This document shows, piece by piece, positions 25,054 to 33,066 of a DNA stretch of 64,000 nt (position 1 is the first letter of the stretch; every line of letters begins with the position of its first letter). The notes under the pieces are model-generated. The model saw only the letters and a program-made list of their open reading frames with translations. It had not been told where the DNA came from and made no database searches. The stretch comes from JBEKTW01 sp049515655 (GTDB lineage Bacteria > Bacteroidota > Ignavibacteria > UBA10030 > SZUA-254): the NCBI GenBank assembly GCA_049515655.1, contig JBEKTW010000005.1, positions 62,001 through 126,000 on the forward strand. The letters are read 5' to 3'. The translations under genes and the position numbers were made by a program.

Positions 25054-26343
25054 TCAGATTACCGCGTTATCCGGAATTGTCGCTCCTTTGATGACGACAA
25101 CAATCCCGTTGCATATCCAGTATCCATCCTTCTCCCGTTCGGCACTCTCCACTTTGTCCGCATTTATGATTTTTACATTGTTCCCGATACGAGCGTTCTT
25201 GTCGATGATCGCATTTCGTATCGTACAATTCGCGCCGATACCAACAGGCGGGATCCCCGAAGAGACATCGCCCTCGCGCTGGTCCATCGGTTGGTAATAA
25301 TCTGCCCCCATGAGCAGGGAGTTCTCGATCACCGAACCTTCTTCAATGCGCGAGCGCACTCCGATGATCGAATTTCGAATCCTCGACGCCTTGATGATGC
25401 ACCCGTCACAGATCATCGATTCTCTCACCGTGCTGCGCAGGACTTTTGTCGGAGGCAATGAGCGGGGGCGGGTATAGATGGGAAACCGGGCGTCATAAAA
25501 GCTGAAGGAAGGATTGGGCTGTTCGACCAGCCGCAAGTTTGCGTTATAAAATGACTCGACGGTACCTATATCTTCCCAGTAACCCTGGAACAGGTACGCC
25601 TGTACACGGTAGTCCTTAAGGGCAAAAGGAATAACGTGGTTGCCAAAATCGGTGTGGTCCGGACAGCACTTGAGCAGCTCAACGAGCACTTCCCTCGAAA
25701 AGACATAGATCCCCATGGAGGCAACGAACGGCGCTTCCGTTGGCGCGGGAGCGTTGGGGCTTAATTCCCTGGGGTTAACGCGCATGGCATCGAGCGCCTC
25801 GCCCGTCGGTTTTTCCCTGAAATCGACGATCCGGCCGGAACTGTCGGTCTTGACCAACCCGAAGCTGGATGCCGCCTCCTCATCCATTGGAATCACGGAA
25901 ACGGAAATGTCCGCCCTGGTGGAACGATGGTTCTCGATAAATGACCGATAATCCATCCGGTAAAGATGGTCACCGGACAGGATCAGATACTCCGACACTT
26001 TCCACGGCTCGATGACCCACAGGGCTTTCCGGACGGCGTCAGCCGTACCCTGGAACCACTCGGGACTGACTTCAGTTTGTTGAGCGGCCAGCACCTCCAC
26101 GAATCCCTTCGAGAACGGAGAGAACCGATAGGTGTTCGAGACGTGCTGGTTCAATGAAGCAGAATTGAATTGGGTGAGAACGAACATCTTCTGGATGCCC
26201 GAGTTGATGCAGTTGCTGACGGGAATGTCGATGAGGCGGTACTTACCGGCGAGCGGCAGCGCCGGCTTCGCCCGGTACTTCGTGAGCGGGTACAGCCGCG
26301 CTCCGCGCCCTCCGCCAAGGATGATTGAGAGCACATCATCCAT
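25054..26343 (-). CDS. glgC: Glucose-1-phosphate adenylyltransferase (ADP-glucose pyrophosphorylase)
   Basis: GlgC makes ADP-glucose from glucose-1-phosphate and ATP. The 429-residue protein begins with the nucleotide-binding motif GGGRGARLYPLTKYRAKPA. It contains LSGDHLYRMDY and the region FQGYWEDIGTVESFYNANL. The C-terminal third is a left-handed beta-helix with hexapeptide repeats (for example CIIKASRIRNSIIGVRSRI). It lies 5 bp after the ATP-grasp gene. GlgC is normally allosterically controlled by glycolytic intermediates; this is family knowledge only. Confidence 0.97.
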   Translation of the reverse strand: MDDVLSIILGGGRGARLYPLTKYRAKPALPLAGKYRLIDIPVSNCINSGIQKMFVLTQFNSASLNQHVSNTYRFSPFSKGFVEVLAAQQTEVSPEWFQGTADAVRKALWVIEPWKVSEYLILSGDHLYRMDYRSFIENHRSTRADISVSVIPMDEEAASSFGLVKTDSSGRIVDFREKPTGEALDAMRVNPRELSPNAPAPTEAPFVASMGIYVFSREVLVELLKCCPDHTDFGNHVIPFALKDYRVQAYLFQGYWEDIGTVESFYNANLRLVEQPNPSFSFYDARFPIYTRPRSLPPTKVLRSTVRESMICDGCIIKASRIRNSIIGVRSRIEEGSVIENSLLMGADYYQPMDQREGDVSSGIPPVGIGANCTIRNAIIDKNARIGNNVKIINADKVESAEREKDGYWICNGIVVVIKGATIPDNAVI

Positions 26344-26348
26344 AGCGG

Positions 26349-27290
26349 CTACCCTTGACGTTCAATGATTTCCGGATGAGTTTCACGGTGAACATGTCGT
26401 TCTACCTCATGTGAGATCAGCACCTCGATGCGTTTCACTACGGCATCGGGGGCGCCGTTGCGATACTTCGATTGCAGGCGCATGTCGCAAATCTCATTGA
26501 CATAATCGACGACGATGAACCTACCATCCGCAGTCATCGCAATTTCAGAGGAAAAGAAATCGAGTTTACAAATTCGTTCGATGGTCCGCATGACGTCGCG
26601 CAGGGGGCCGAGCCCAAATCGTTCCTCCTCCGTCTGAACAAGCTGGCTGTACATGTGTGTGATGTCGTCCCACCAGCACGGGATGATTTCCTCGAAGGCA
26701 TAGTAAACGCGGAACCATCCCCGTTTCCCATCGAGGTTCGCCGGCTCGATTTTTTTCTGCAACAGGTACTTGTCGCCTTGGTGACGCTGGCGCGCATCGA
26801 CAATATCCTGGATCGTCTGGGCGTTGAGCACGACACCCGTCCCTCCGCCTGTGGTATTTGCCGGCTTGATGACAAAGGGCTTTCCGAGACCTTCTAATTC
26901 CGACGACACGAGCTCGATCTGCATTTTCTTATTGTACGGCGGGAGGATGATCGTGTGAGGAACATGAAGGCCGTGGGTGAAAAATTCCAGGTGCATTATC
27001 GCCTTATCGATCGCTGGTCGCACCCGTTCGTGCGGATTGATAACGCGAACGGAATCCTGCCTAAGCAACGCAACCAGGGGCAGGAATGCCTCGTCGGCAT
27101 CCGAGGCACGGTCGTAGAACGCATGGAAGCTCATTGCTCCATTCCGGAGATTCTCCAATACGTTGTCGAGGTTCCCGGGTTTGATTTGAAACACTGATAC
27201 TCCCCGTTGCTCGCATTCCCGCTGAATGCCGGCGATGTAGTCTTCATCGTACTCCCAGTTCCAAGCGATTGCGAGGTCGTACTGTTTCAC
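26349..27290 (-). CDS. ATP-grasp fold protein of unknown substrate
   Basis: A 313-residue soluble protein with an ATP-grasp layout. A Rossmann-like pre-domain (YDLAIAWNWEYDEDYIAGI) precedes the ATP-grasp core with KPFVIKPANTTGGGTGVV (phosphate-binding lid) and the Mg-binding strand FIVVDYVNEICDMR. ATP-grasp enzymes ligate a carboxylate to an amine or thiol through an acyl-phosphate, but nothing here names the substrate. It overlaps the AKR gene by 4 bp and precedes glgC by 5 bp, so it is firmly inside the glycogen operon. It could instead be a domain-sharing kinase or phosphotransferase. Confidence 0.8.
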   Translation of the reverse strand: MKQYDLAIAWNWEYDEDYIAGIQRECEQRGVSVFQIKPGNLDNVLENLRNGAMSFHAFYDRASDADEAFLPLVALLRQDSVRVINPHERVRPAIDKAIMHLEFFTHGLHVPHTIILPPYNKKMQIELVSSELEGLGKPFVIKPANTTGGGTGVVLNAQTIQDIVDARQRHQGDKYLLQKKIEPANLDGKRGWFRVYYAFEEIIPCWWDDITHMYSQLVQTEEERFGLGPLRDVMRTIERICKLDFFSSEIAMTADGRFIVVDYVNEICDMRLQSKYRNGAPDAVVKRIEVLISHEVERHVHRETHPEIIERQG

Positions 27291-28300
27291 AAGCGCTCCT
27301 GTCGGCCAAACTCCAGCATCCAGTATGGATAGACCCGGGGCGGCTTGCTCAGCTCGTCGAGCCGGGAAACTTCTTCCGCCGTCATCTCCCAGTCGGAAGT
27401 CTTGAGTTCATCCGCAAGCTGCTCCGGCGTGCGAGCGCCGATAACGATGGAAGTGATCGCGGGCTTGCGCAGAAGGTAATTGAGAGCTGCCTGCGTCACG
27501 GTGGCGCCGTGCGCTTTCGCGATTCTGTCCAGTTCATCGACGATATCAAATCCTCTTCCTTCATCGAACTGGAGAAACTGACGTTCGGGGTCACTCCGGC
27601 GAGACCCCTGGGGTCGTGGCTGTCCCCGGCGGTACTTGCCGGTGAGAAAACCGCCGCCCAGCGGACTCCACGGCAGGATCCCGAGTCTCTGATCGAGGCA
27701 AAGGGGGACCAGCTCATGTTCCAGCTCGCGTGCAATGAGTGAATAATAGGCCTGAAGTGTAACAAAGTGTTCGAGGTTGCCCTTCTCCGATATTGCGAGA
27801 GCTTTCATTAACTGCCAGCCGCTGTAATTCGAGCAGCCGATGTAGCGCACCTTTCCCTGCCGCACCAGATCATCCAGCGCACCGAGCGTCTCTTCCAGTG
27901 GAGTGGCCGGGTCGAAACTATGCACCTGATAGAGGTCGATGTGGTCGGTCCCTAGTCTTTTCAGACTGGCATGGCATCCCTCAATGATATGATGGCGGGA
28001 AAGGCCTATGTCATTCGGGCCGGGACCGGTTCGTCCCCGTACCTTCGTTGCCAGAACGATATCTTTGCGTCTCATACCCAGGGCTTTGCCAAGCAATTCT
28101 TCGGATACACCGTCTGAGTAAACATCAGCCGTGTCGAAGAAGTTTATTCCGCCATCCAGCGCCAATCCGACAAGTTTGTCTGCTTCTTTTTGACCGAGTT
28201 CGCCTATTACCTTCCAGTAGCCGCTGCCGCCGAAGGTCATCGTTCCGAAGCACAATTCAGAGACCTTAACTCCGGCTTTGCCGAGAAACCTCATTTTCAT
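27287..28300 (-). CDS. Aldo/keto reductase
   Basis: A 337-residue NADPH-dependent reductase of the AKR superfamily. The catalytic tetrad is intact: Asp56 and Tyr61 in FFDTADVYSDG, Lys86 in VLATKV, and His127 in LYQVHSFD. The C-terminal NADP-binding signature SIVIGARTPEQLADEL is also present. It is the first gene of the leftward AKR - ATP-grasp - glgC - glgA operon and has its own promoter candidate. The natural substrate is not predictable; a sugar-derived aldehyde is only a guess from context. Confidence 0.93.
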   Translation of the reverse strand: MKMRFLGKAGVKVSELCFGTMTFGGSGYWKVIGELGQKEADKLVGLALDGGINFFDTADVYSDGVSEELLGKALGMRRKDIVLATKVRGRTGPGPNDIGLSRHHIIEGCHASLKRLGTDHIDLYQVHSFDPATPLEETLGALDDLVRQGKVRYIGCSNYSGWQLMKALAISEKGNLEHFVTLQAYYSLIARELEHELVPLCLDQRLGILPWSPLGGGFLTGKYRRGQPRPQGSRRSDPERQFLQFDEGRGFDIVDELDRIAKAHGATVTQAALNYLLRKPAITSIVIGARTPEQLADELKTSDWEMTAEEVSRLDELSKPPRVYPYWMLEFGRQERL

Positions 28301-28342
28301 TTCACGTTCCCTTCGATGAAAGGTGGTGATCCAATTCTCTTA

Positions 28343-28373
28343 AAAATGTACTGAACTTTGGGTTTAATTCCAA
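28343..28373 (-). promoter_or_regulatory. Candidate promoter for the AKR-glgCA operon (TTG-N20-TACATTTT)
   Basis: On the minus strand TTG (28373-28371) and TACATTTT (28350-28343) are exactly 20 bp apart, about 43 bp before the AKR start. The upstream element overlaps a small hairpin (ATTCCA/TGGAAT, about 28366-28387). Confidence 0.5.
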
Positions 28374-28408
28374 CCCTCAGGCTGGAATCCTGCAAAATCC
28401 CCGTCAGA

Positions 28409-28439
28409 TTGATAAGCTTAGAATGTTTCCGTATATTTG
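28409..28439 (+). promoter_or_regulatory. Candidate promoter for the SxtJ-like / carbamoyltransferase genes (TTG-N20-TATATTTG)
   Basis: TTG at 28409-28411 and TATATTTG at 28432-28439 are 20 bp apart. TATATTTG is an exact match to TAnnTTTG, the Bacteroidota -7 consensus. It is divergent from the AKR operon promoter and would give a leader of about 320 nt. Confidence 0.5.
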
Positions 28440-28771
28440 ACCGCGACCGCTGATGACCGCTGAGACCGCTGATAGAAAGACCATGATTTAAATGATGCCG
28501 CTGATGACCAGAAGACGGTCTCCCAAAGCGGCAACGGCTCTTTCTGGCTGGTTATTGTGATCGTACCTATCCTCGTTCTCGACTGGGGCTGAATTGATTC
28601 TTCGCTCCGTTGACTGCGATGGTAACCTGGAGCTCGTCGTGGAAAAGACCGTCCTCGGCACGGAAAGAGCGGAAATATCGAGAAAGCAAGAACGCAACTT
28701 CTGCCTGCACTGCAAATCGACCCAAAGAATGAAAACGCAAGAAAGATGCTCGCCAAAATCCCACAATAACA
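28440..28771 (+). other. Long leader with 'gaccgctgat' repeats and a startless hydrophobic frame
   Basis: The first 40 bp hold three near-copies of GACCGCTGATG (about 28440-28470). A frame ending at TGA 28590-28592 encodes a membrane-like peptide (GSFWLVIVIVPILVLDWG) but has an upstream TAG and no start codon, so it may be a remnant of a micro-protein. I see nothing convincing in the remaining 180 bp. Confidence 0.4.
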
Positions 28772-29023
28772 ATGGCTGAACGTCCACACAGTCTCTTCGG
28801 TACCGTCAGGAAATGGTGGATGGCCTTCGCCAACGCGATCGGCTGGTTTAGCACGCGATTATTGTTGACGATCTTTTACTTCATCATCCTCGCTTTTCCT
28901 GCCATCATTTTGAAGCTGATCAGAAAAGACCTGCTCGACCGTTCCTTCCGTGACAGGTCGAGCTACTGGATCGACAAGCTGCCATCGGATCAAACGCTCG
29001 AACAGGCAAAACGTCAATTCTGA
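28772..29023 (+). CDS. Short SxtJ-like membrane protein
   Basis: An 83-residue protein with one or two hydrophobic helices (about 24-50). The sequence KWWMAFANAIGWFSTRLLLT, followed by a membrane segment, LIRKDLLDR and SSYWID, resembles the C-terminal half of SxtJ-family proteins found next to NodU-type carbamoyltransferases. It ends 1 bp before the carbamoyltransferase ATG. The N-terminal half of typical SxtJ is absent, so this is a short form. The function of the family is not established. Confidence 0.72.
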   Translation: MAERPHSLFGTVRKWWMAFANAIGWFSTRLLLTIFYFIILAFPAIILKLIRKDLLDRSFRDRSSYWIDKLPSDQTLEQAKRQF

Positions 29024-29024
29024 A

Positions 29025-30764
29025 ATGAACATCTTAGGACTCTCCTGCTACTATCACGATGCGGCGGCCGCTGTTATCAGGGACGGGCAACTTGTCGCAG
29101 CCGCCCAGGAAGAACGCTTCACCCGGAAGAAGCACGACCCGGACTTCCCCATCAATGCCGTTAACTATTGTCTCAAGGAGGCGAACCTGGTCGCAAGCGA
29201 CCTCGATTACGTCGGATTCTACGACAAGCCGTTTGTCAAGTTCGACCGCATCATACAGACATATCTCGCAACCTGGCCGCGAAGTTTCCCGTCGTTCCTG
29301 AAGGCAATGCCGGTGTGGGTCAAAGAGAAAATATGGGTCCCCCAGATGGTCAGGAAAAACCTGAACTATGAAGGACCGGTCCTGTTCACCGAGCATCACG
29401 TGTCACATGCGGCAAGCGCATTCCTCGTGTCGCCGTTTCAGGAAGCCGCCATTCTCACTCTCGACGGCGTCGGCGAGTGGGATACGACGACCTACGGCAT
29501 CGGCCGCGGCAACGATATTCAATTGCTCAAGAGCATTCATTTTCCGCATTCACTCGGCTTATTTTACTCTGCCTTCACCTACTACCTCGGGTTTCGCGTC
29601 AACAGCGCCGAGTACAAGGTGATGGGATTGGCGCCGTACGGCAAGCCGATCTACTACGACCTCATCATGCGCGATCTCATCGACGTGAAGAGCGATGGCA
29701 GCTTTAAGCTGAATATGAAATACTTTGTCTATGACCGGGCCCTGACGATGACCGGAAGGGGGTTTGAGCAGCTCTTCGGTCAACCGACGCGGAAATCCGA
29801 ATCCCAGCTCTCACAATTTCACAAGGACGTCGCCGCAAGTCTGCAGAAAGTCACGGACGAGGTCGTCGTCAAGCTAGCTTCTCACGTCTACAGCGAAACA
29901 AAGCTTCCCAATTTATGCATGGCCGGCGGCGTCGCGCTGAACTGCGTTGCCAACAGCAAAGTATTGCGCCAGACTCCGTTCAAAGAGGTTTTCGTTCAGC
30001 CGGCAGCGACCGACGCCGGCGGCGCGGTGGGGGCGGCATTCTATATTTACAATACCATCTTGCGCAACGAGAGAACTTTTACCTGGTCGAATGCGTTCCT
30101 CGGTCCGGAGTACTCGCGCCAGGAAATCTCGGATTTCCTTGAGGCGCACAATGTGACATACGAAACGCTCGATCGCGCCGGCCTCCTCAAGAAGGTTGCT
30201 CACTTGATGAAAGACCAAAAGGTCATTGGATGGTTTCAGGGGCGGATGGAATTCGGCCCGCGCGCGCTCGGCAGCCGCAGCATCATCGCCGACGCACGCA
30301 ATGCGGAAAACTGGCAGCGCGTCAATCTCAAGATCAAATTCCGTGAAAGCTTCAGGCCCTTTGCGCCGACCGTGCTGGAGGAACGCACTTCCGACTTTTT
30401 TGAATTCGACCGGCCGAGCCCGTACATGCTTTTCACCGCACAGGTCCGGGAGAACAAAAGAGAGGTTCCAGCCATCACGCACGTCGACGGCTCGGCGCGC
30501 CTGCAGACGATCAACCGCAACGCCCATGAGCTGTACTACGACCTCATCAAGGAGTTCGAGAATGAAACCGGATGCCCGGTCATCATCAATACCTCCTTCA
30601 ACGTCCGCGGCGAACCGATTGTCTGCTCCCCAAAGGACGCGTTCCTCTGCTTCATGCGAACCGACATGGACTATCTCGTCATGGGTCCGTTCCTGCTCGA
30701 CAAGAAAAACATGAAACCTCTTGAGAAGGACATTCGATGGATGAACGAGTTCCAGCTGGATTGA
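29025..30764 (+). CDS. NodU/CmcH/TobZ-type carbamoyltransferase
   Basis: A 579-residue enzyme expected to use carbamoyl-phosphate and ATP to carbamoylate a hydroxyl group. The Kae1/YrdC-like metal motifs are present: LSCYYHDAAAAV at the start, EHHVSHAASAF, TLDGVGEWDTTT and CMAGGVALNCVAN. The C-terminal domain contains EFGPRALGSRSIIADARN and FRPFAPTVLEE. The open frame extends upstream to 28950, but the family N-terminus begins at ATG 29025, one base after the preceding stop. No antibiotic or nodulation-factor genes surround it, so the acceptor is unknown; surface glycans are a plausible target. Confidence 0.93.
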   Translation: MNILGLSCYYHDAAAAVIRDGQLVAAAQEERFTRKKHDPDFPINAVNYCLKEANLVASDLDYVGFYDKPFVKFDRIIQTYLATWPRSFPSFLKAMPVWVKEKIWVPQMVRKNLNYEGPVLFTEHHVSHAASAFLVSPFQEAAILTLDGVGEWDTTTYGIGRGNDIQLLKSIHFPHSLGLFYSAFTYYLGFRVNSAEYKVMGLAPYGKPIYYDLIMRDLIDVKSDGSFKLNMKYFVYDRALTMTGRGFEQLFGQPTRKSESQLSQFHKDVAASLQKVTDEVVVKLASHVYSETKLPNLCMAGGVALNCVANSKVLRQTPFKEVFVQPAATDAGGAVGAAFYIYNTILRNERTFTWSNAFLGPEYSRQEISDFLEAHNVTYETLDRAGLLKKVAHLMKDQKVIGWFQGRMEFGPRALGSRSIIADARNAENWQRVNLKIKFRESFRPFAPTVLEERTSDFFEFDRPSPYMLFTAQVRENKREVPAITHVDGSARLQTINRNAHELYYDLIKEFENETGCPVIINTSFNVRGEPIVCSPKDAFLCFMRTDMDYLVMGPFLLDKKNMKPLEKDIRWMNEFQLD

Positions 30765-31273
30765 ACGCCTCCGCCCCATCTTCAGCCAAAGGTTTCAGGA
30801 TAATTTTCCTCATCGCTCTCTTCAAGCTTCTCAAAGCCGTACTGTTGGCTATCGTGGCCGTGGGAGCGCTGAGTCTCGTGAACAGGGATATCGCAGAGAA
30901 GGTCGGAAGATGGGTGGCCGTCGTTCATGTCGACCCCGATAACCGATACATTCAGAAGCTGATGACGAAACTCACGACGCTTGACCCCAGGAGACTCGAA
31001 GCGATTGGCGCCGGGACGATCATCTATGCAGCCATCTTCACCATCGAGGGGATAGGGTTGTTAATGAGAAAACGGTGGGCGCAATACCTCACCGTGGTCA
31101 CAACGGCCCTTCTGATACCGTTGGAAATCTACGAAGTATTCTCTCACACGAAAATACCGAGGATAGTCCTGCTAATCGTCAACACCGCAATTGTTTGGTA
31201 TCTCGCACGGAGGCTGGCACACAAACAGGAATTCCCGGGAGCCACTCCGGTTGCCACTGATAATCGGCGTTAG
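30737..31273 (+). CDS. DUF2127 family membrane protein
   Basis: A 178-residue integral membrane protein with about four helices. It carries the features of DUF2127: FRIIFLIALFKLLKAVLLAIVA at the first helix (quoted in part: FKLLKAVLLAIVAVGAL), an inter-helix region with DPDNRYIQKL, GAGTIIYAAIFTIEGIGLLM, then RWAQYLTVV and PLEIYEV. It overlaps the carbamoyltransferase 3' end by 28 bp, suggesting cotranscription. The family has no assigned function. Confidence 0.82.
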   Translation: MDERVPAGLNASAPSSAKGFRIIFLIALFKLLKAVLLAIVAVGALSLVNRDIAEKVGRWVAVVHVDPDNRYIQKLMTKLTTLDPRRLEAIGAGTIIYAAIFTIEGIGLLMRKRWAQYLTVVTTALLIPLEIYEVFSHTKIPRIVLLIVNTAIVWYLARRLAHKQEFPGATPVATDNRR

Positions 31274-31440
31274 TGAATAACGAACTGTCCCGATTTCTTT
31301 CGGAACGGGGGCAAGATGACAGCACGCTTTTGGCTTTTGGCCTTTGGCTTCTGACTTCTTGCCTCATATAAATTGTCAGATCCTTTGTCTGCCTGCGTCC
31401 CTTCGGGACTTCGGCGGACTCAGGATGACCTTTGGTCAAT
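31274..31440 (+). repeat. Intergenic dispersed-repeat fragments
   Basis: This spacer contains three repeat-like pieces. A C/G stem lies around 31289-31310 (CCCG..CGGG). A 'cttttggcttttggcctttggcttc' word run lies at about 31327-31352, related to the 'ccaaaggc' words in the tract at 8810-9066. A GTCCC-ttc-GGGAC hairpin lies at about 31398-31410 within a segment whose reverse complement reads TCATCCTGAGTCCGCCGAAG, a dispersed-repeat style common in bacterial metagenomes. No gene is seen. Confidence 0.55.
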
Positions 31441-31471
31441 TTGTAGAAGTCTCAATTTTAAGCTAAATTAC
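31441..31471 (+). promoter_or_regulatory. Candidate promoter for the phosphofructokinase gene (TTG-N20-TAAATTAC)
   Basis: TTG at 31441-31443 and TAAATTAC at 31464-31471 have exactly 20 bp between them, about 95 bp upstream of the ATG at 31567. The leader is A-rich before the start (AAAAGAGGAAAATT). Confidence 0.45.
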
Positions 31472-31566
31472 GCTTGTCGACCGGTTCTTGAAACCGTGTT
31501 CACACACTTTTTCATCAAGTATCCACATTCTGCTGAAAATAAACTACCAACCAAAAGAGGAAAATT

Positions 31567-32724
31567 ATGCGTATCGGAATTCTAACAGGCGGCGGTGACG
31601 TGCCAGGACTAAATCCGTGTATCAAAGCGGCTGTCTACCGTGCGACGGATGAAGACAATCTGATGTTCGGGATGAGGCGCGGCTGGGCCGGATTGCTGCA
31701 TTTCAATCCGGACGATCCACAATCACAGGAACCACATATCATCCCGTTGACAAAAGCAAACACGAGAACCATTGACAGAACCGGGGGCACGTATCTTCAC
31801 ACGTCGCGTACCAACCCAGGAAAAGTGAAGCCCAAGGAGCTTCCGGAGTTTTTGAAAGCGACTTTCGGGGACGCGGATAAGGAAAGCACCATCGATTGCA
31901 CAAAACACATACTCCGGGTGTTGGAACACCTGAAGCTCGACGCCCTGATTGCCATCGGCGGAGACGATACGTTGAGCTATGCCGTTCGACTGCACAAAGA
32001 AGGTTTCCCCGTGGTGTGTATTCCAAAGACGATGGACAACGATGTGTACGGGACAGACTACTGCATCGGATTCTCGACCGCGGTAACACGGAGCGTGGAT
32101 TTCATCCACTCCCTGCGCACTCCCACCGGCTCGCACGAGCGCATTGCAGTCGTTGAACTCTTTGGGCGATATTCGGGCGAGACGTCGCTCATTTCAGCCT
32201 ACCTGGCTGGCGTCGACCGGGCCATTATCTCGGAAGTGGATTTTGATGTGGACAAGCTCGTGAAGTTCCTCGTTGACGACCGGGCCAACAATCCCAGCCA
32301 CTACGCCATCATGACTATTTCAGAAGGCGCGAAGCCGGTGGGCGGAGAGATGGTCATGTCGGGCGAGGCAGACGCGTACGGGCATAAGAAGCTCGGCGGC
32401 ATTGGAGATTACGTAAGCCGGGAAATTGAAGCGCGTTCAGGTGTCAGGACAATCTTACAGCAACTTGCGTACCTGATGCGCAGCGGCGAACCCGACGCAC
32501 TCGACCGCATGGTCTCTACAAGCTACGGATATCTTGCGACCGACCTCCTACTGAAAAAGCAATCGGGCCGGATGGTGGCGTTACGCGACGGGAAGTACAC
32601 GACCGTCTCCGTGAACATCATCACAGAAGGCAAAAAGCGAGTCGATGTGGACGAGCTGTACGACAAAGACCATTACCGTCCGAGAGTCGTCCACCTGCTC
32701 GGAAAGCCGATGTTCCTCTACTGA
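31567..32724 (+). CDS. 6-phosphofructokinase, residues suggest pyrophosphate-dependent type
   Basis: A 385-residue group A phosphofructokinase converting fructose-6-phosphate to fructose-1,6-bisphosphate. The phosphoryl-donor loop reads GILTGGGDVPGLN. Two discriminating positions are PPi-like: GGDDT (Asp134 where ATP enzymes have Gly in GGDGS) and PKTMDND (Lys154 where ATP enzymes have Gly in PGTIDND). Catalytic Asp157 is in TMDND. These substitutions are the recognised markers of PPi-PFK, which would make the step reversible and ATP-sparing. Substrate-binding FGRYSGETS is also present. Donor preference needs assay; some D/K enzymes behave differently. Confidence 0.92.
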   Translation: MRIGILTGGGDVPGLNPCIKAAVYRATDEDNLMFGMRRGWAGLLHFNPDDPQSQEPHIIPLTKANTRTIDRTGGTYLHTSRTNPGKVKPKELPEFLKATFGDADKESTIDCTKHILRVLEHLKLDALIAIGGDDTLSYAVRLHKEGFPVVCIPKTMDNDVYGTDYCIGFSTAVTRSVDFIHSLRTPTGSHERIAVVELFGRYSGETSLISAYLAGVDRAIISEVDFDVDKLVKFLVDDRANNPSHYAIMTISEGAKPVGGEMVMSGEADAYGHKKLGGIGDYVSREIEARSGVRTILQQLAYLMRSGEPDALDRMVSTSYGYLATDLLLKKQSGRMVALRDGKYTTVSVNIITEGKKRVDVDELYDKDHYRPRVVHLLGKPMFLY

Positions 32725-32990
32725 TAGTTATTGGTGCAACCGTATACGTCCGGTGTTCCTGGAATTTCACATTCAGCGGCAAAGGGACACCCGCACCCGT
32801 CGATCCGCCGAGAACGCTTGTCTCCCAGGGTCTCTACGGAATGGTCAGAAATCCAATGTACCTCGGAATCGGATGCATCCTTCTGTATGAAGAACCCGCG
32901 CTGACGAAGAAATTCGGACCGCCGTACGAAGAATATCGCAAGACTGTGCCACGCTGGATCCCGAGACTTCCCGCCAGAAGGGGAAAATGA
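32725..32990 (+). pseudogene. Degraded isoprenylcysteine/phospholipid methyltransferase-like gene
   Basis: One frame running from within the end of the phosphofructokinase gene to TGA 32988-32990 encodes pieces of a PEMT/ICMT-like methyltransferase in correct order: FSGKGTPAPVDPPRTLV, GLYGMVRNPMYLGIG, then directly LYEEPALTKKFGPPYEEY and RKTVPRWIPRLP. In relatives about 40-50 residues, including a membrane hairpin and a conserved His, separate the RNPMY and LYEEPAL blocks; here they are missing without a frameshift. The N-terminal helices are also absent. The only in-frame ATG gives a 49-residue remnant. Probably non-functional. Confidence 0.75.
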
Positions 32991-33020
32991 CCATTTCCAG
33001 GTTGCTGCTTTCTGAACCAT

Positions 33021-33049
33021 TTGCATTTCGATCATGAAGTTGCTATAAT
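33021..33049 (+). promoter_or_regulatory. Candidate promoter for the DUF5989 gene (TTG-N20-TATAAT)
   Basis: TTG at 33021-33023 and TATAAT at 33044-33049 have a 20-bp spacing, ending 17 bp before the ATG at 33067. The downstream box is also a perfect sigma70 -10 hexamer. Confidence 0.5.
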
Positions 33050-33066
33050 AGCCCAACGAGATCATT

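Noticed and set aside
28950..29024. N-terminal extension of the carbamoyltransferase
   Set aside because: The extra residues are the out-of-frame end of the SxtJ-like gene. The family N-terminus (MNILGLSCYYHDAA) begins at 29025.
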